Of a DNA stretch of 64,000 nt, positions 21,786 through 32,316 are shown one piece after another. This DNA comes from Ophiosphaerella korrae. Lineage: Eukaryota; Ascomycota; Dothideomycetes; Pleosporales; Phaeosphaeriaceae. A program made the position numbers and the translations under genes. The notes under the pieces were generated by a model, which saw nothing but the letters and a program-made list of their open reading frames with translations, searched no databases and had not been told where the DNA came from. Each line of letters opens with the position of its first letter. Positions within the stretch are counted from its first letter, which is position 1. Location: contig JALNQF010000052.1 in the NCBI GenBank assembly GCA_028456385.1, positions 1-64,000 of the forward strand, read 5' to 3'.

Positions 21786-23081
21786 AGAGGTTGGCGTCAG
21801 GCCCACAGGTGCAAATTCATATCATTCATCGCTTGAATTTCCATGGACAAATTGCGTCCTTGCTATGCCCTCCATCAAGCCGCGCCATACCATCACTCGA
21901 CCGCAGAGGCCGCGTTCCAACACTCCTCGTGCACCATCCACACTACCACGACTACAACACGCTTCTTAAATTACCTGCCCTATATGAAGGCGACACAGTC
22001 GACTACGATGTAGCCCTTATTATCTGCGGCGCCATTGCAGATGATAGCTGGAAAACCGGGTGGTTTGCTCGTGTCTCCGATGGGAGTGCCGTGTGCGAGC
22101 CAGGCGTGCCCTTGGCTGCCACCGATGGCGATCTCTTCTACTTCGTAAAGGACCGGAATTGTAAATAATAATTCACCTTAGACAGCCACACGCTGCTAAC
22201 ATCCTTCTTTTATAGATAAATACCCAGTGTGTATGCCGTGGGATCAATGGCGTGTCCCTAGTTCCGATACTGACCTACCCGTCCACTTCCTCGATCTATT
22301 AATTGATGAACCACCACCTACACTCCGTAATGGTGGATACATGGAAGATATCAAAGGCCGGGATAAGTCATGCCGACTATCTGTTATCATTGATGGTTGC
22401 GATCAAGTTCATCTAGTTCCCGCAAATGAGAGGGAGTGGTGGGACTTCAATATGGGCGAGAGCAGCGACATCCAGATCGAGTCAGCCCTGAACGGAATAC
22501 TGCTCCGATCAGATCTGCACCGATCGTTTGATGCGGGCACGTGGGTTCCGATAGCAATGAAGGGTCAACAGCTCGTTGCATACGTGGTGCGGACAGTTGA
22601 TGTCTCAAACCAGTTCGTAGAACTTTGGCACCACACTGAGATGCAAAATTTGGTTGGCGTTGACCGGCGCTGTCTATTTGCACGTGTTGCATGGGCGGCA
22701 CTATCACCGCACCACGAATTTCTTGCCATACGGCGGCTAGCAAGCGAGAACCTACTAGTGCGTATGAGAAATGGGGAGCAGAAAGAGGTGGCGCCTGAGA
22801 TATTCAAGCAATTCTCGCGTTCACGATCAAGAAATCCAAGCCCAACTAAGCGGCCACGGTTGCATGCGGTTGAAGAGAATGGTGGAGTTATCGTCGCCGC
22901 GCAACTATGTTGGGACAATGAGACAGATGACGATGACAGTGATGCAGGCAGTAATGAGAATGGGGGCCACAAGGACAAATCTCGACACTGCTACAATGCA
23001 GATAACGATTCTGGCCCATATCAGCGCGGCCGCAAACGCCTACGGAGCCCAGATCCATCCCTCGCTGCTCCCGAGCCTTGA
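21786..23081 (+). CDS. HNH nuclease-like protein (fungal HNH_2-type), 5' end unresolved
   Basis: Coding sequence 21786-22160 joins 22216-23081 across a 55-nt intron (GTAAAT donor, GCTAAC branch). No ATG lies in the first open part, so a short upstream exon is missing and the true start is left of 21786. The N-terminal part (H-H-P-H-Y-H-D-Y, then D-V-A-L-I-I-C-G) and the HNH core fit a family common in Pleosporales: H in Q-V-H-L-V-P, then N-G-I-L-L-R-S-D-L-H-R-S-F-D with the Asn and second His, then L-F-A-R-V-A-W-A. Most relatives have a C-x-x-T-G before the first His; here it reads C-R-L-S-V. The C-terminal 90 residues are acidic and charged and unlike a nuclease. A DNA nuclease role is inferred from the motif only. 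Confidence 0.7.
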
Positions 23082-23435
23082 GCCCGACCAACACCATATG
23101 AGAATAGATCCATCGAGGCGAATCAAGCGTACTTTGGCTGCTCAACAGGGTGTGCTGCCTAACCCACTTTCTCTGTAGAGCTCGTGTTTGACCTTATAGT
23201 AAACGTAGGAGAAGGATACAAAATCTTCGAAGGGTTTGCACAGAAAGTAGCAGAATTCGCAATCCAGCTCAAGTGTCTGCAACAGGCTTGGTAATCAAAG
23301 ATTGTGTATGGCTCGTCTCGACCATGAGCTCGCCTGCGCTAGGCACTGAACATGTTAGTAACTCCGCATATCTTTATTGGGAAACACACTCTAGAGCTAT
23401 CACACAGTTACCACACAAATTGTACTGCTACGCCC

Positions 23436-23708
23436 TCATTCCTCATCGTTAGTGCCATGCCGATTCTCTAGCCACTTGACCAATTTGGCCATCTTGTCCT
23501 CGTACAAATCCTGATTGTACGCGTTACTATACACGTGTTGTAATAGACCTGACAGCTTCGTGAAGACAACGCGGCATTCGGGACATCTGAACGGATATGC
23601 CCCATTGTACTTGGATTGAATGTCCTCGCGATTAAGCAGTCCATCCCGGTAGTCTTCATCAATAAAGAGTCTATGGTTATAGAGAAGATAAATTTGTTTG
23701 GGATGTGT
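23436..23708 (-). pseudogene. C2H2 zinc-finger C-terminal fragment or last exon
   Basis: The minus-strand frame ends at 23436 and reads F-R-C-P-E-C, F-T-K-L-S-G-L-L-Q-H, ending W-L-E-N-R-H-G plus an acidic tail. This is the usual last finger and terminus of a fungal C2H2 protein family in which L-L-Q-H-x-E-S is typical. The frame is closed upstream by a stop at 23709-23711. A splice acceptor-like CTAG lies exactly there, so it may be the terminal exon of a longer gene, but no upstream fingers were found within 600 bases. I treat it as a remnant; a small working gene is possible. Confidence 0.45.
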
Positions 23709-23711
23709 CTA

Positions 23712-24364
23712 GGCTCAGATGGATTAGGCCCTACTAGCAGTAGATCAAACAAAGAGGGTAAAACACAGTGCTTTAGCCCGTAGTTGGAGAAGACTGAGGG
23801 TTGGTTGAAATTTTTTCAAGAGAATGCGCTCATTTAAGAATAGGCTCAATGTGACAGTCGGTAAGGATTGGGATGTTTGGTTGGATGAGAGAGTTATTCG
23901 GCTGTATGCTTTCTCGGCCGCATAGACGCAGCTACCCCTCGGTAATGATAAAGTGAATCACGACATCTCGACCCTAATTATAGATAGACATTATCACAAT
24001 GTTGGCCACACACTGGCCAACATGAGCTTATACCAACCATCCAGCCTTATCTTAACTTACACCCTGCAATATTGGAGCGTCAGACGTAATTTGCTTTTAA
24101 TAGACACATACAGCCCTACAGCAGAATATCCCACTCCCTAGCTTGCAGGTACGTAGATCCAGCTCAAAATCCGTTGTATTGTAAAGCCGCGCATATATAC
24201 CGTTCTCGACGCAAACCGTAAATCCCAAAGGCAAAATAACTATATCCGCACCACATCAACCACGTAGCTCTTTGCTCACCAGCGGAATGTAAACCAGTGC
24301 TATCGTGTCGTGACTTCATACCTCATGAGCGACCCCTGTTAAACGTTGCAGCGTTGAGGCTCCT
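23712..24364. other. Intergenic between C2H2 fragment and spartin-like gene
   Basis: I see no gene. It contains the 3' region of the spartin-like gene at its right end. Confidence 0.5.
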
Positions 24365-25982
24365 TCACCTCTTTTCGGAAGGATAGTAGGCTGGCTGGCC
24401 TTCGAGCGATTCGCCAACGCCAGTACGGTAACTGGGTGGTGCACCACTGCCAAAGCCGACTTGGCCACCAGGGGCAGAGCCGGCAATACTAGGGGTAGCA
24501 CCATTATTGCTGGCGCCTAGCTGAGGGTTAAGGTCGGTGGGGTCGACGACGCCGCCATCGCCACCGCCTACCATTACTGTTTGCTCGTTGCCTCGCTTGT
24601 CCTTCACTTTGCCAACTACCATGCCTTTGGCTACTGACTTGATGATGGCACGTCTGCTCACGCCGGTGACGTCAATGTAGACGAGGCCAACGTTCTTGAC
24701 GCCGCCTGCAAGGTTGCTGGTGATGCTGCCGGCCTCAGCACCGTACTTGTGCCCGACAGCAGCGCTTGCTGCAGCGCCTCCATGAGTGAGTATTGTTTTG
24801 CCCGAGTACGAGATTCCATCTGCGATGGTCGAGAACGCAATCATAGACTTGTTCAACAAACCGGGCTTGTAGTTTGCGTTGGGAGTACCGTCAGGATTGA
24901 TACTCTTGTGATGTGTTTTCTTGTGACCAGTCAAGCCTGCCGCCGCATTCTGGGCATACTTTGAAAGCTGCCCAACCGTCTTGGCAGAAACACCAGCCAC
25001 ACTGGTTGTGAGAGTGTTGATCTTGCGAACACGTTCGTGTGTGGCAGGCTGGAAAACCATAGGCTTTTCGTTGGGCTTTGTTTTGGTCATGAAGCCTTCG
25101 GCTCCCTTGACCATCATGTTGCTGAGATAGCTCGAGCCTGTGACGATGAGTCGAGAGGCAGCTGCTGAATTTTGTACTAGGGTTGAGTCTTTGTAGGCAG
25201 GGTGGCGGGCCATGTCGAGGTAGTCATCCTCGATTGGCATAACATTAATACGCTTACCATCAGGTGAGACAACGATTTCGACAGGGTCTAAGGCTGCATT
25301 AGCATGAGAGACGAGAATGCAAAAGGGGGTAAAAAAAGTGCTCACTCTTGGATCCTTGCTTTAATCTGGGATCTTCTACAATCACGGCGCCTTCGGCGAG
25401 CTCGCCTACTACGCTGCCGTTCTCTTCATCCACGAGGACAATCTCACCGTGTTGTTGGTTGCTGGAGCCTGCGTAGCCTTCGCCGGGGGCATAGTCGTTA
25501 GGGTTGTATGCCTTGAGACCACCCTTGCTCTTATCGTGCTGAGGCGCCCGGGCACGCTCGAGGAAGGCTGTGCATTGGGCGAGAATGGTCTCGAAGGTAT
25601 CAATATCCTCTTGTGTGACTGCGCCAGCGCCCTTGCCAAGCGGGGGAAACTCGATGCGAGTGAATGCACCGCTCTCTGGGCCCAAGTCCCATCGTGGTAT
25701 TAAGTAGCTTCGTGGTGGCTGGTGGTAAATCTGCGTCGTCGCAGGCAGAGGGAGGTCGAGTTCAGGCGGCAGGTTGAGGTGTAGGTAAAAGTCCTCTTCA
25801 GGCGCTTCGTTCTGGCCGCGCGCATTGCTCAGGTCGGCAAAGGGCGAGTTTGTAGGGACCATCAACAGAGATAGGGTCTGCGGTCCTGAAGGCGTAAGCG
25901 GCGCCTCCTCGCCTTGCTGGATGTGGTAGGCCTTTATGCCGCCAATTGTGTAGAGAAGTCGGGGATCGCCATGGCCGCTCAT
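24365..25982 (-). CDS. Senescence/spartin-domain protein
   Basis: Two exons, 25346-25982 and 24365-25293, are joined across a 52-nt intron (GTGAGC...ATGCAG, with GCTAATG before it) to give 521 residues. The start is the ATG at 25982; the longer open frame upstream lacks an ATG. The N-terminal half has the P-R-L-L-Y-T-I and Y-L-I-P-R-W-D-L blocks. The C-terminal half (about residues 235-430) is the senescence domain shared with animal spartin and plant ERD7: I-V-T-G-S-S-Y-L-S, then alternating Gly/Ala-rich amphipathic helices, and V-G-L-V-Y-I-D-V-T-G-V-S-R-R. The last 80 residues are Gly/Pro-rich. Spartin-type proteins bind lipid droplets or other membranes and move lipids; a similar role here is inferred. 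Confidence 0.85.
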
Positions 25983-26783
25983 TCTGGCAGACTGGTAGAG
26001 GGACGCTTGCGGGGTATCGAGCGATGATGAGTCTGGGGGAAAGCGTGGCAAAGGGGGTCAGCAGCTTTTGAGTGTGATTGCGGTAGGTGAGGGGTCACGG
26101 GTGTCTTCTATTTTTGTGCATTGGTGGCAGCGCAGAGGCCTTTTATGGCTTGCGACAGAAGCTGGGCCAAGCAGCTACCCGTTCTGTTACACCCTGCCTG
26201 ATGTTGCGCGCTTAATCGTTACGTCAGTCGAGCTTGCGCCACACTGCACCGCCACATTTGCCACTTCACGTGCCGGTTCATGCTGGCTCCTCTACACCCC
26301 AGATTCATTGTCGTTCGCATGCGCGCTCCCCTGTTATACTCATAAACTCGCTGATATCTAAAATTGAAGGCATGATGCGAGAATTTGCTGTGTCAAAGCT
26401 AGGTCAAGTGTTGCTGCACTTACTCATAGTGGCAGAAGGCAGCTCTACACTACAACGCCATACAACGCAAAAGGATAAGCAATAATCAACCAACATTAAT
26501 GGTTGAACACAAATCTTTATATGCACATTGCTGGTTTACAGTCCTACAATGGTCAGAGCGTACTGTCTACCAAAAACTATGGCATCCTCAATATGGGCCA
26601 CATCCTTCAAATGTGTCGCATTGCTGATATGCGTCACGTCCAGTGTTCTCTTCTGACTTTTATTACCTTCACTAACTGCTTCTTTAAGGACTACTTATAT
26701 CTATAGCCGTATAAATACTACCTCTCTAGGGCCACTGCTGTCTCGTTTTCCAAACTACAACTTCACAGCCCCAAACTCCGGCC
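25983..26783. other. Divergent promoter region
   Basis: It separates the divergent spartin-like and F-box-like genes. No gene is seen. Confidence 0.5.
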
Positions 26784-28493
26784 ATGCAAAACTCTACACC
26801 AAATCCGATACAAATACCAAAAACACATGCCAGGCCCAGATTCCCAGACAAATTATCTTTCCTTACGCATATACCGGCCGAAGTACGCGTCTTGATCTAC
26901 GAGATCCTCTTCAAATATGATAAGGCAATGCCTGTATACAATAAGAAGGCTTATATTTCAGCCATTTTGCGCGACTTTCCTGAATTTTTCCACAGCTTCG
27001 GCCTAGGCGTTTCTCTGCTATATACATGCCATCAGATTTACCACGAGTGCACTCATGTTCTCTACACAACCAATGAGTTCCTTTTCACTCGACCTTTGAT
27101 GGGACACGACAAGATAATACTCAAACGAGTGGTCAATTGCTCTCATCTGGCATATGCTCCATCATGGCTATCAGGTCTGGGCACGCAAGCTTCTATCCTC
27201 AAGGATGTATTGATCGACGTGGATGCAATTTGCCCCATGTCATGTCCATACGCGATCAAAGACCTAGACTGGTTACCACTACTAGGCTACTTGTGGAAAT
27301 ACCCGGAATGGAAATGCTCGCTACGTTTTGTGCACACAGGGTGCAAGCTGGTGGAGCACCACCCGGATAACCTTATGAGAGGCGATATCTTGCCAAACAG
27401 AGCAGAAATATTCAATAACATTCTCTTCTCACTAGCCATCCAGGATGTTCTGAATATTCGAAAGGTTGCAAAATTTGGACATCTTCTCACAGAACTCACG
27501 ATATCGCTGGATCTCAGGTCCGGATGGATTAAGCGGCCCTATTACCTCAACGACTATGATGATATAATAGATATCTCTGACAGAGGCCGCAGGTTCCACA
27601 TACAAGTCGAGAGTCACGCTCTTAATTCACAGCTCACAAGACTGCCTCTACATCTGACAAGAGATATCATCAGCATGATTATGTATTCACCTGAAAGAAT
27701 AGTGTTCGACTTAGATAGAAGGGGTGCTCGAGGTATACCGTCCTGGGCCGTGTTTTCAAAGAACAAAAGATTACGATATGGTGCCAACGTATCAGCGATG
27801 ATTTCTAAGACCCATAAATTCACTATCAAAGCAACCTCTGAAAAAGCCACCACAGATTTTAACAGCTTGTCTGCTCTCAGAGAACTCATACCGCACTGCC
27901 TCTCCCGTGACCGTTACGGAGCGTCCGTGGGCCTATTCAACCTCGACTACACACACCTTTCTCTCAAAGTATCGCTCAATATCAATGCCGCTTTCCCCAC
28001 CACATTAGACCAAGTTCGCATCGACGTCAAATCCTTGCTGCCATTGCTGTACTTGAATATCACGCCTGGCAACCAGATCGACACCCACATCACTTTGTCC
28101 TACCGGAGGGGCGCCGACCGCCACGAAGAATCATCCACAACCACACTCTTCAACCTCCAAAAAGCCGTGATCCTCGTCCTCGCCGAAGTCAGACTGCGCT
28201 GCCCTACCGAAGTACCAGAGGAGCTAACCAAAGCCTGTCCATCGATCTGGCTCAACGGACATGGCATTGTGACGGGAGCGTCGTATCCTGCGACTGAGTC
28301 TTCACCTGTGTTCACCGTGAATACTAATTATGGGGAGTATCCGAGCCGGGTGGTTGAGCTTAGGAACAAGATTGCGCAACTTGATGCTGGGTTGTGGGAT
28401 AGGTATCGGTTTGATCGGGATAATCCTGAGTCGCTGGGTAATGTGTGGGAGATTTTTCAGAGTAATCCGCATCTTCGTTGGAGGATTACGTAG
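26784..28493 (+). CDS. F-box-like domain protein
   Basis: Single exon of 569 residues. The N-terminus has L-T-H-I-P-A-E-V-R-V-L-I-Y-E-I-L-F (about residues 26-43), the F-box-like motif in the variant common in Dothideomycetes, followed by L-L-Y-T-C-H-Q-I-Y-H-E, which typically comes next in this family. The rest has no domain I recognise. Such proteins may link targets to SCF ubiquitin ligases through Skp1, but most fungal members are uncharacterised. The next gene on the other strand is a second F-box-like gene, convergent, with no obvious close sequence match. Confidence 0.7.
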   Translation: MQNSTPNPIQIPKTHARPRFPDKLSFLTHIPAEVRVLIYEILFKYDKAMPVYNKKAYISAILRDFPEFFHSFGLGVSLLYTCHQIYHECTHVLYTTNEFLFTRPLMGHDKIILKRVVNCSHLAYAPSWLSGLGTQASILKDVLIDVDAICPMSCPYAIKDLDWLPLLGYLWKYPEWKCSLRFVHTGCKLVEHHPDNLMRGDILPNRAEIFNNILFSLAIQDVLNIRKVAKFGHLLTELTISLDLRSGWIKRPYYLNDYDDIIDISDRGRRFHIQVESHALNSQLTRLPLHLTRDIISMIMYSPERIVFDLDRRGARGIPSWAVFSKNKRLRYGANVSAMISKTHKFTIKATSEKATTDFNSLSALRELIPHCLSRDRYGASVGLFNLDYTHLSLKVSLNINAAFPTTLDQVRIDVKSLLPLLYLNITPGNQIDTHITLSYRRGADRHEESSTTTLFNLQKAVILVLAEVRLRCPTEVPEELTKACPSIWLNGHGIVTGASYPATESSPVFTVNTNYGEYPSRVVELRNKIAQLDAGLWDRYRFDRDNPESLGNVWEIFQSNPHLRWRIT

Positions 28494-28854
28494 AGTGGAG
28501 GGTTGTAGGAGAATGGATGTGGATTGGTAGTGTTTGGTTACATACTTGGTACTATTTATTTGTACAATAGTGAAGATTTTGCAAAAAAAAGAATTAAGAA
28601 TTAAATCGGCATTGCACTCTCCATGAGCGAAACAGTGTCTATTATATCTCGAGTCGCTAATATGCTCCCTCAATTCCAAGACAGCCAAATAAGATACTTC
28701 GCATCTGATAGCAATTTAGACCCAGACCAAAGTCCTCCATAACCCAAACACCAAAACCACCGTCATAAATCCCGAAAAGGGCCCATCAATTCGTAACCAA
28801 ACACGCCCCCAACACACATCACAAAGCCCCAATTCATAAACAAATACACAAACA
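28494..28854. other. Spacer between two convergent F-box-like genes
   Basis: Shared 3' region. No gene is seen. Confidence 0.5.
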
Positions 28855-30027
28855 TCAAACCCCCCTCCCCCTCTTAAACCGTATAACCCTCGTCTCAAAC
28901 TCATTCACCCCATCACACCACCCCTCCCCATCATCCGGCCCCTTAACCGGCCTTATCTCCCCGCCTGGCAACCCCACATCGCGACTCCTCCGCGCCTCCA
29001 CCCTTCCATCCCACACAAGCACCCACCCTTTCGCTCCCTCAAACCGCCACGTCTTCGCCGCCTCAACAATAGCCTCGAGCTGCTTGACCTTGACGTCGAA
29101 CGTCTCGAGCACGAGTTCCAAGTGCCGCAGATCCGGCATGTCGGCGATGGTCACGGCCCAGCCGCGGTCGGGCGTGATGTACGGGTGCTGGCCAGCGCGG
29201 CGGGAAGCAGCGAGGGCGGCCATGGAGAGTTGTGTGGGGCGCTCGTCGTCATCGGCGGAGGAGTCGCCCAACGCAGGATCGAGCGCAATGCGTTGCACCG
29301 GGTTCGACGAGTCCGGGGCGTCGGTCCAGGTCCACCAGTCGTCGTGCAGGAGGCGCAGCGTCAGGTGGGTAATGGGGCGCGCGGCAGCGACGCGCATTTG
29401 CGAGGACCAGGGGGGCGGGAAGCGCGACGGGAAGCTGGGGAGGGATTTGAGGATATGGGTGAGGGGTGCGCGGGAGAGACCGTGGGGTGAGGGGACGAAG
29501 GAGAAGTTGAAGGAGGCGGGGAATTGGAAAGTGCGGGATTTCTTTACACTTTTGTAGCGGCGCGGTGCGACGTGGACGCCTCTGTGGCGGGCGTCGAGTT
29601 GCCATTTTGTACCGCGGTGGAGATAATGGTAGAGTGTGCCGTCCTTGCCGCCTTCGAGGGCGAACTGTTGGAGGGTGATGTCGAGACGCTGGATGAGGCC
29701 GAGTTGCCAGGGAAGAAGTTCGTGCAGTTCGATATTGGATTCGGCGGACGTGCTGAGGTTGCAGATGAAGGGATTGAGGGAGAGCGGTAGTGACCAGGTT
29801 TCTAGGTAGACTGCTCGACACGTGCGGAGTAGGTTGACTGCGATGTCGTTTCGAGACGGGCTTTGCGGCTTGATGTCATAGTTGGCGGTATGTTTCCAGT
29901 AATCGCATTCGGGAGATTGGGATACGCTGTCGGAAAGCGCGAATTCGAAGATCAGGTCGCGGATTTCTGCAGGCAAAGTACTGAACAGCGAGGATTGCGC
30001 CTGATTCTTGACAATATCATCTTCCAT
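28855..30027 (-). CDS. F-box-like domain protein
   Basis: Single exon of 390 residues, with the ATG at 30025-30027. L-F-S-T-L-P-A-E-I-R-D-L-I-F-E-F-A-L at residues 14-31 is the F-box-like motif; L-L-R-T-C-R-A-V-Y-L-E-T follows, as in many Pleosporalean relatives. The C-terminal part (about 270-330) has an L-R-H-L-E-L-V-L-E-T-F strand typical of these proteins. The reading frame is very GC- and C-rich at third positions, unlike the F-box-like gene before it. Function beyond possible Skp1 binding is unknown. Confidence 0.7.
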   Translation of the reverse strand: MEDDIVKNQAQSSLFSTLPAEIRDLIFEFALSDSVSQSPECDYWKHTANYDIKPQSPSRNDIAVNLLRTCRAVYLETWSLPLSLNPFICNLSTSAESNIELHELLPWQLGLIQRLDITLQQFALEGGKDGTLYHYLHRGTKWQLDARHRGVHVAPRRYKSVKKSRTFQFPASFNFSFVPSPHGLSRAPLTHILKSLPSFPSRFPPPWSSQMRVAAARPITHLTLRLLHDDWWTWTDAPDSSNPVQRIALDPALGDSSADDDERPTQLSMAALAASRRAGQHPYITPDRGWAVTIADMPDLRHLELVLETFDVKVKQLEAIVEAAKTWRFEGAKGWVLVWDGRVEARRSRDVGLPGGEIRPVKGPDDGEGWCDGVNEFETRVIRFKRGRGV

Positions 30028-31006
30028 ATTCCATGCTAGCGGCTCGACACAACGACCAAAGTAGCTACAGGGTGAATTGTCGTTGCGGAGGATTTTGTGA
30101 CATGATGTGCAGGTGCAGGTAATGGCCTTGTGGTTGTTGCCGCAGCTGCAGATGTACTTTGCTTGCTGGTCCTTATAAATATATGTTCTCTAATGGATTG
30201 AGGCATAACCCTTACATGAGCCCCATGTACTATTCGCAAAGGCCCAAGTTGTTGTGAGCTAAACTGGTCCCGTGGCCCGCCTCGCAGGCTCAGGAAGTGA
30301 TTCATTCTGATTTGGGTGTTGTGACGTTTGATAAAAAATTCAAAGAGCACAAGTTGACATAGATGGAGCTAAAGGTCGGGAAGACGGATGGCTTTGTAGG
30401 CGAGGGAGTGCGGCACGGCCAAAAGTGGGGACGAAGCAGATTGAGTTGGCAGGTGGCAGTGGCTGAGGCAGCAGGGCACACAGCCTTCGAACTGCCCGCA
30501 CAACGGGACTGTGCTCTGATGCTAGCAACGATCAGATTATTTTTAGATCTCAAATGCAATACACACCTCAAACATGTCGTTTTCTTTGTAGAAGACCAGT
30601 TCATTGCGCAGCTTGTAGCATTGATTTGTCCTGATTTACCGGACCAGGGCCGAGCCTTGCTGGGAGTAATTATTCATTTGGGGGCCAGAAATTGAGGCAC
30701 TTTTCTAACGACATTTGCGGCTTCTAAAATTTGGAGCACCAATGTGTCAGCCATAAGCTTGAAGAAATCAAATCAACGAAGTAGAAGCCAAGTGGCGATC
30801 TTTCAACTGGAAATGAAGAAAGGCCGTAATGTCCAAAGAGATGTAGCTTCTCACGCTAGGAAACTCATATGGCGGTCACCAAAGCCCCTCATCTTTTCAT
30901 GATCCCAGTTACTCAGGTTAGTAAGCAATAAAGGTTTATCAGATTGTTCATCATGACCTCAGTATACCCGAGTAAATATGTTATAAACACTGTTGTTCAC
31001 CTCCTC
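30028..31006. other. Intergenic, no gene seen
   Basis: An open frame on the plus strand (30363-30695, 110 codons) has no family marks and I do not support it. The right end is the 3' region of the kelch gene. Confidence 0.45.
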
Positions 31007-32077
31007 CTAAAAAGATAAAAGCCAGACGTCAGTAAGCCGCTCGTTATTCTCTCCTAAACCGCCGTGTAGGACCAGACTATCATTCCCACTTGAAACCTTC
31101 ACGATATCTGCATCAAACCATCCTCGCGGATCAGGGACGCCGTTTGTGCCGTCTGGATGCAATTGCGTCCACCAGTTCTCACTGATATCGTAGATCCACA
31201 CATCGCTTAGCATTTTACCAGCCCCAGCATGGCCAAGGGACGAGGGATCACGTTCGCCAAACAGGGTCAAGAGTTTATTTTTTCCAGCCAAGTGGATCGG
31301 CAAGAGGACGCACACACTGCGTGCCTCGGGCCCGTCGTTGCCGTCAGGGTTGAATGTCTGGGTGGACCAAGTGTTGGTGGTAATGTCGAAGACGTCGATG
31401 CTGCCACCTTGTTCTATGTTGCCATCAAAACCATTCATTCGGTAGAGTTTTCCATTGCTGTAAGCCATGGACGTGCCTCCTCGCTGTGGTGCAGGGGCTT
31501 CTGGTAGTTGCGTCCATTCACGCTTAGAGACGTCGAACTTCCATAGGTCAGACAAACGGCCTTTCTCAGGGCATCCGGCGTGAAGAAAGAAAGTTGAATT
31601 CCCATCGCTGGTAGAGCAGTGGTAACTTCTTGCTGGTGGATATGGTTGCGACAAGTCTGCTGGCTCTACGTTTGACCATGTCGAGCTGGCAGGGTCGAAG
31701 ATCCACACAGCACCCTTCTCTTCAATTGGAGCCATATCTACACCGCCACGGCCAGAAAAGATGCATATTTTGCCATTGAGGACCGCAGATGCAGTTCCAA
31801 CTCTTGGGCACGGCGCTACAGAGGCCGATTTGGTAGATAGTTGTGGGGTGTCTGCATTCGGCTTAGCCTAAGTACCATGTTAGTGGGGTGGTGGCGTGGG
31901 CTTGCCTGGCCGTAGAGAGATGATGTCGACCTTGTCGTCTAGGGGTTTTCGAGGCTGGACCTCGCCTCCGTAGATGTATACTGTTTGGTCAATGACGGAG
32001 AGAATCTGAGATGAACGTCGAAGCCTGTCTGTACTTAGCAGACGCGTCCAGGTGCCTTTGAGCGTGCTGATAGGCAT
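31007..32077 (-). CDS. Kelch-repeat beta-propeller protein
   Basis: Two exons, 31906-32077 and 31007-31851, give 338 residues. The only intron phase that keeps the frame uses a GC donor (GCAAGC) with a CACTAAC branch and a GCAG acceptor (54 nt). Kelch blades are seen as V-Y-I-Y-G-G-E, I-C-I-F-S-G-R-G-G, D-L-W-K-F-D-V, Y-R-M-N-G-F-D-G, D-V-W-I-Y-D-I and L-V-L-H-G-G, each followed by a W about 15 residues later. About five to six blades fill the protein, so it is a propeller with no extra domain. It resembles the single-domain kelch proteins of fungi related to nitrile-specifier-type proteins. The ligand is unknown. The start is the ATG at 32075-32077, which gives the family's usual short N-terminus. 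Confidence 0.8.
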
Positions 32078-32316
32078 GATGAGCGGGGTTAGTGATGAGG
32101 AAAGATATTTACCCAAGAGCGACAAAACTACAATCCTGATTAGCTAGCGTGGAACCAGAGCTGATTACGTCATGCGACCACCTGGGGCGGTGAACGGTAA
32201 TTGACGTGCATCACCACCGCAGGCATGACTAGCGCCGAGGCCCAAGCGCCATACTGGGACAGTTTTGCCCAAAAGCGCACCGCTTGATCCATCCAACGCG
32301 ACCCGATGCGCCCATC

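Noticed and set aside
29084..29557. Long plus-strand frames opposite the second F-box-like gene
   Set aside because: Shadows of a GC-rich coding strand. The minus-strand frame has the F-box motif and a clear start.
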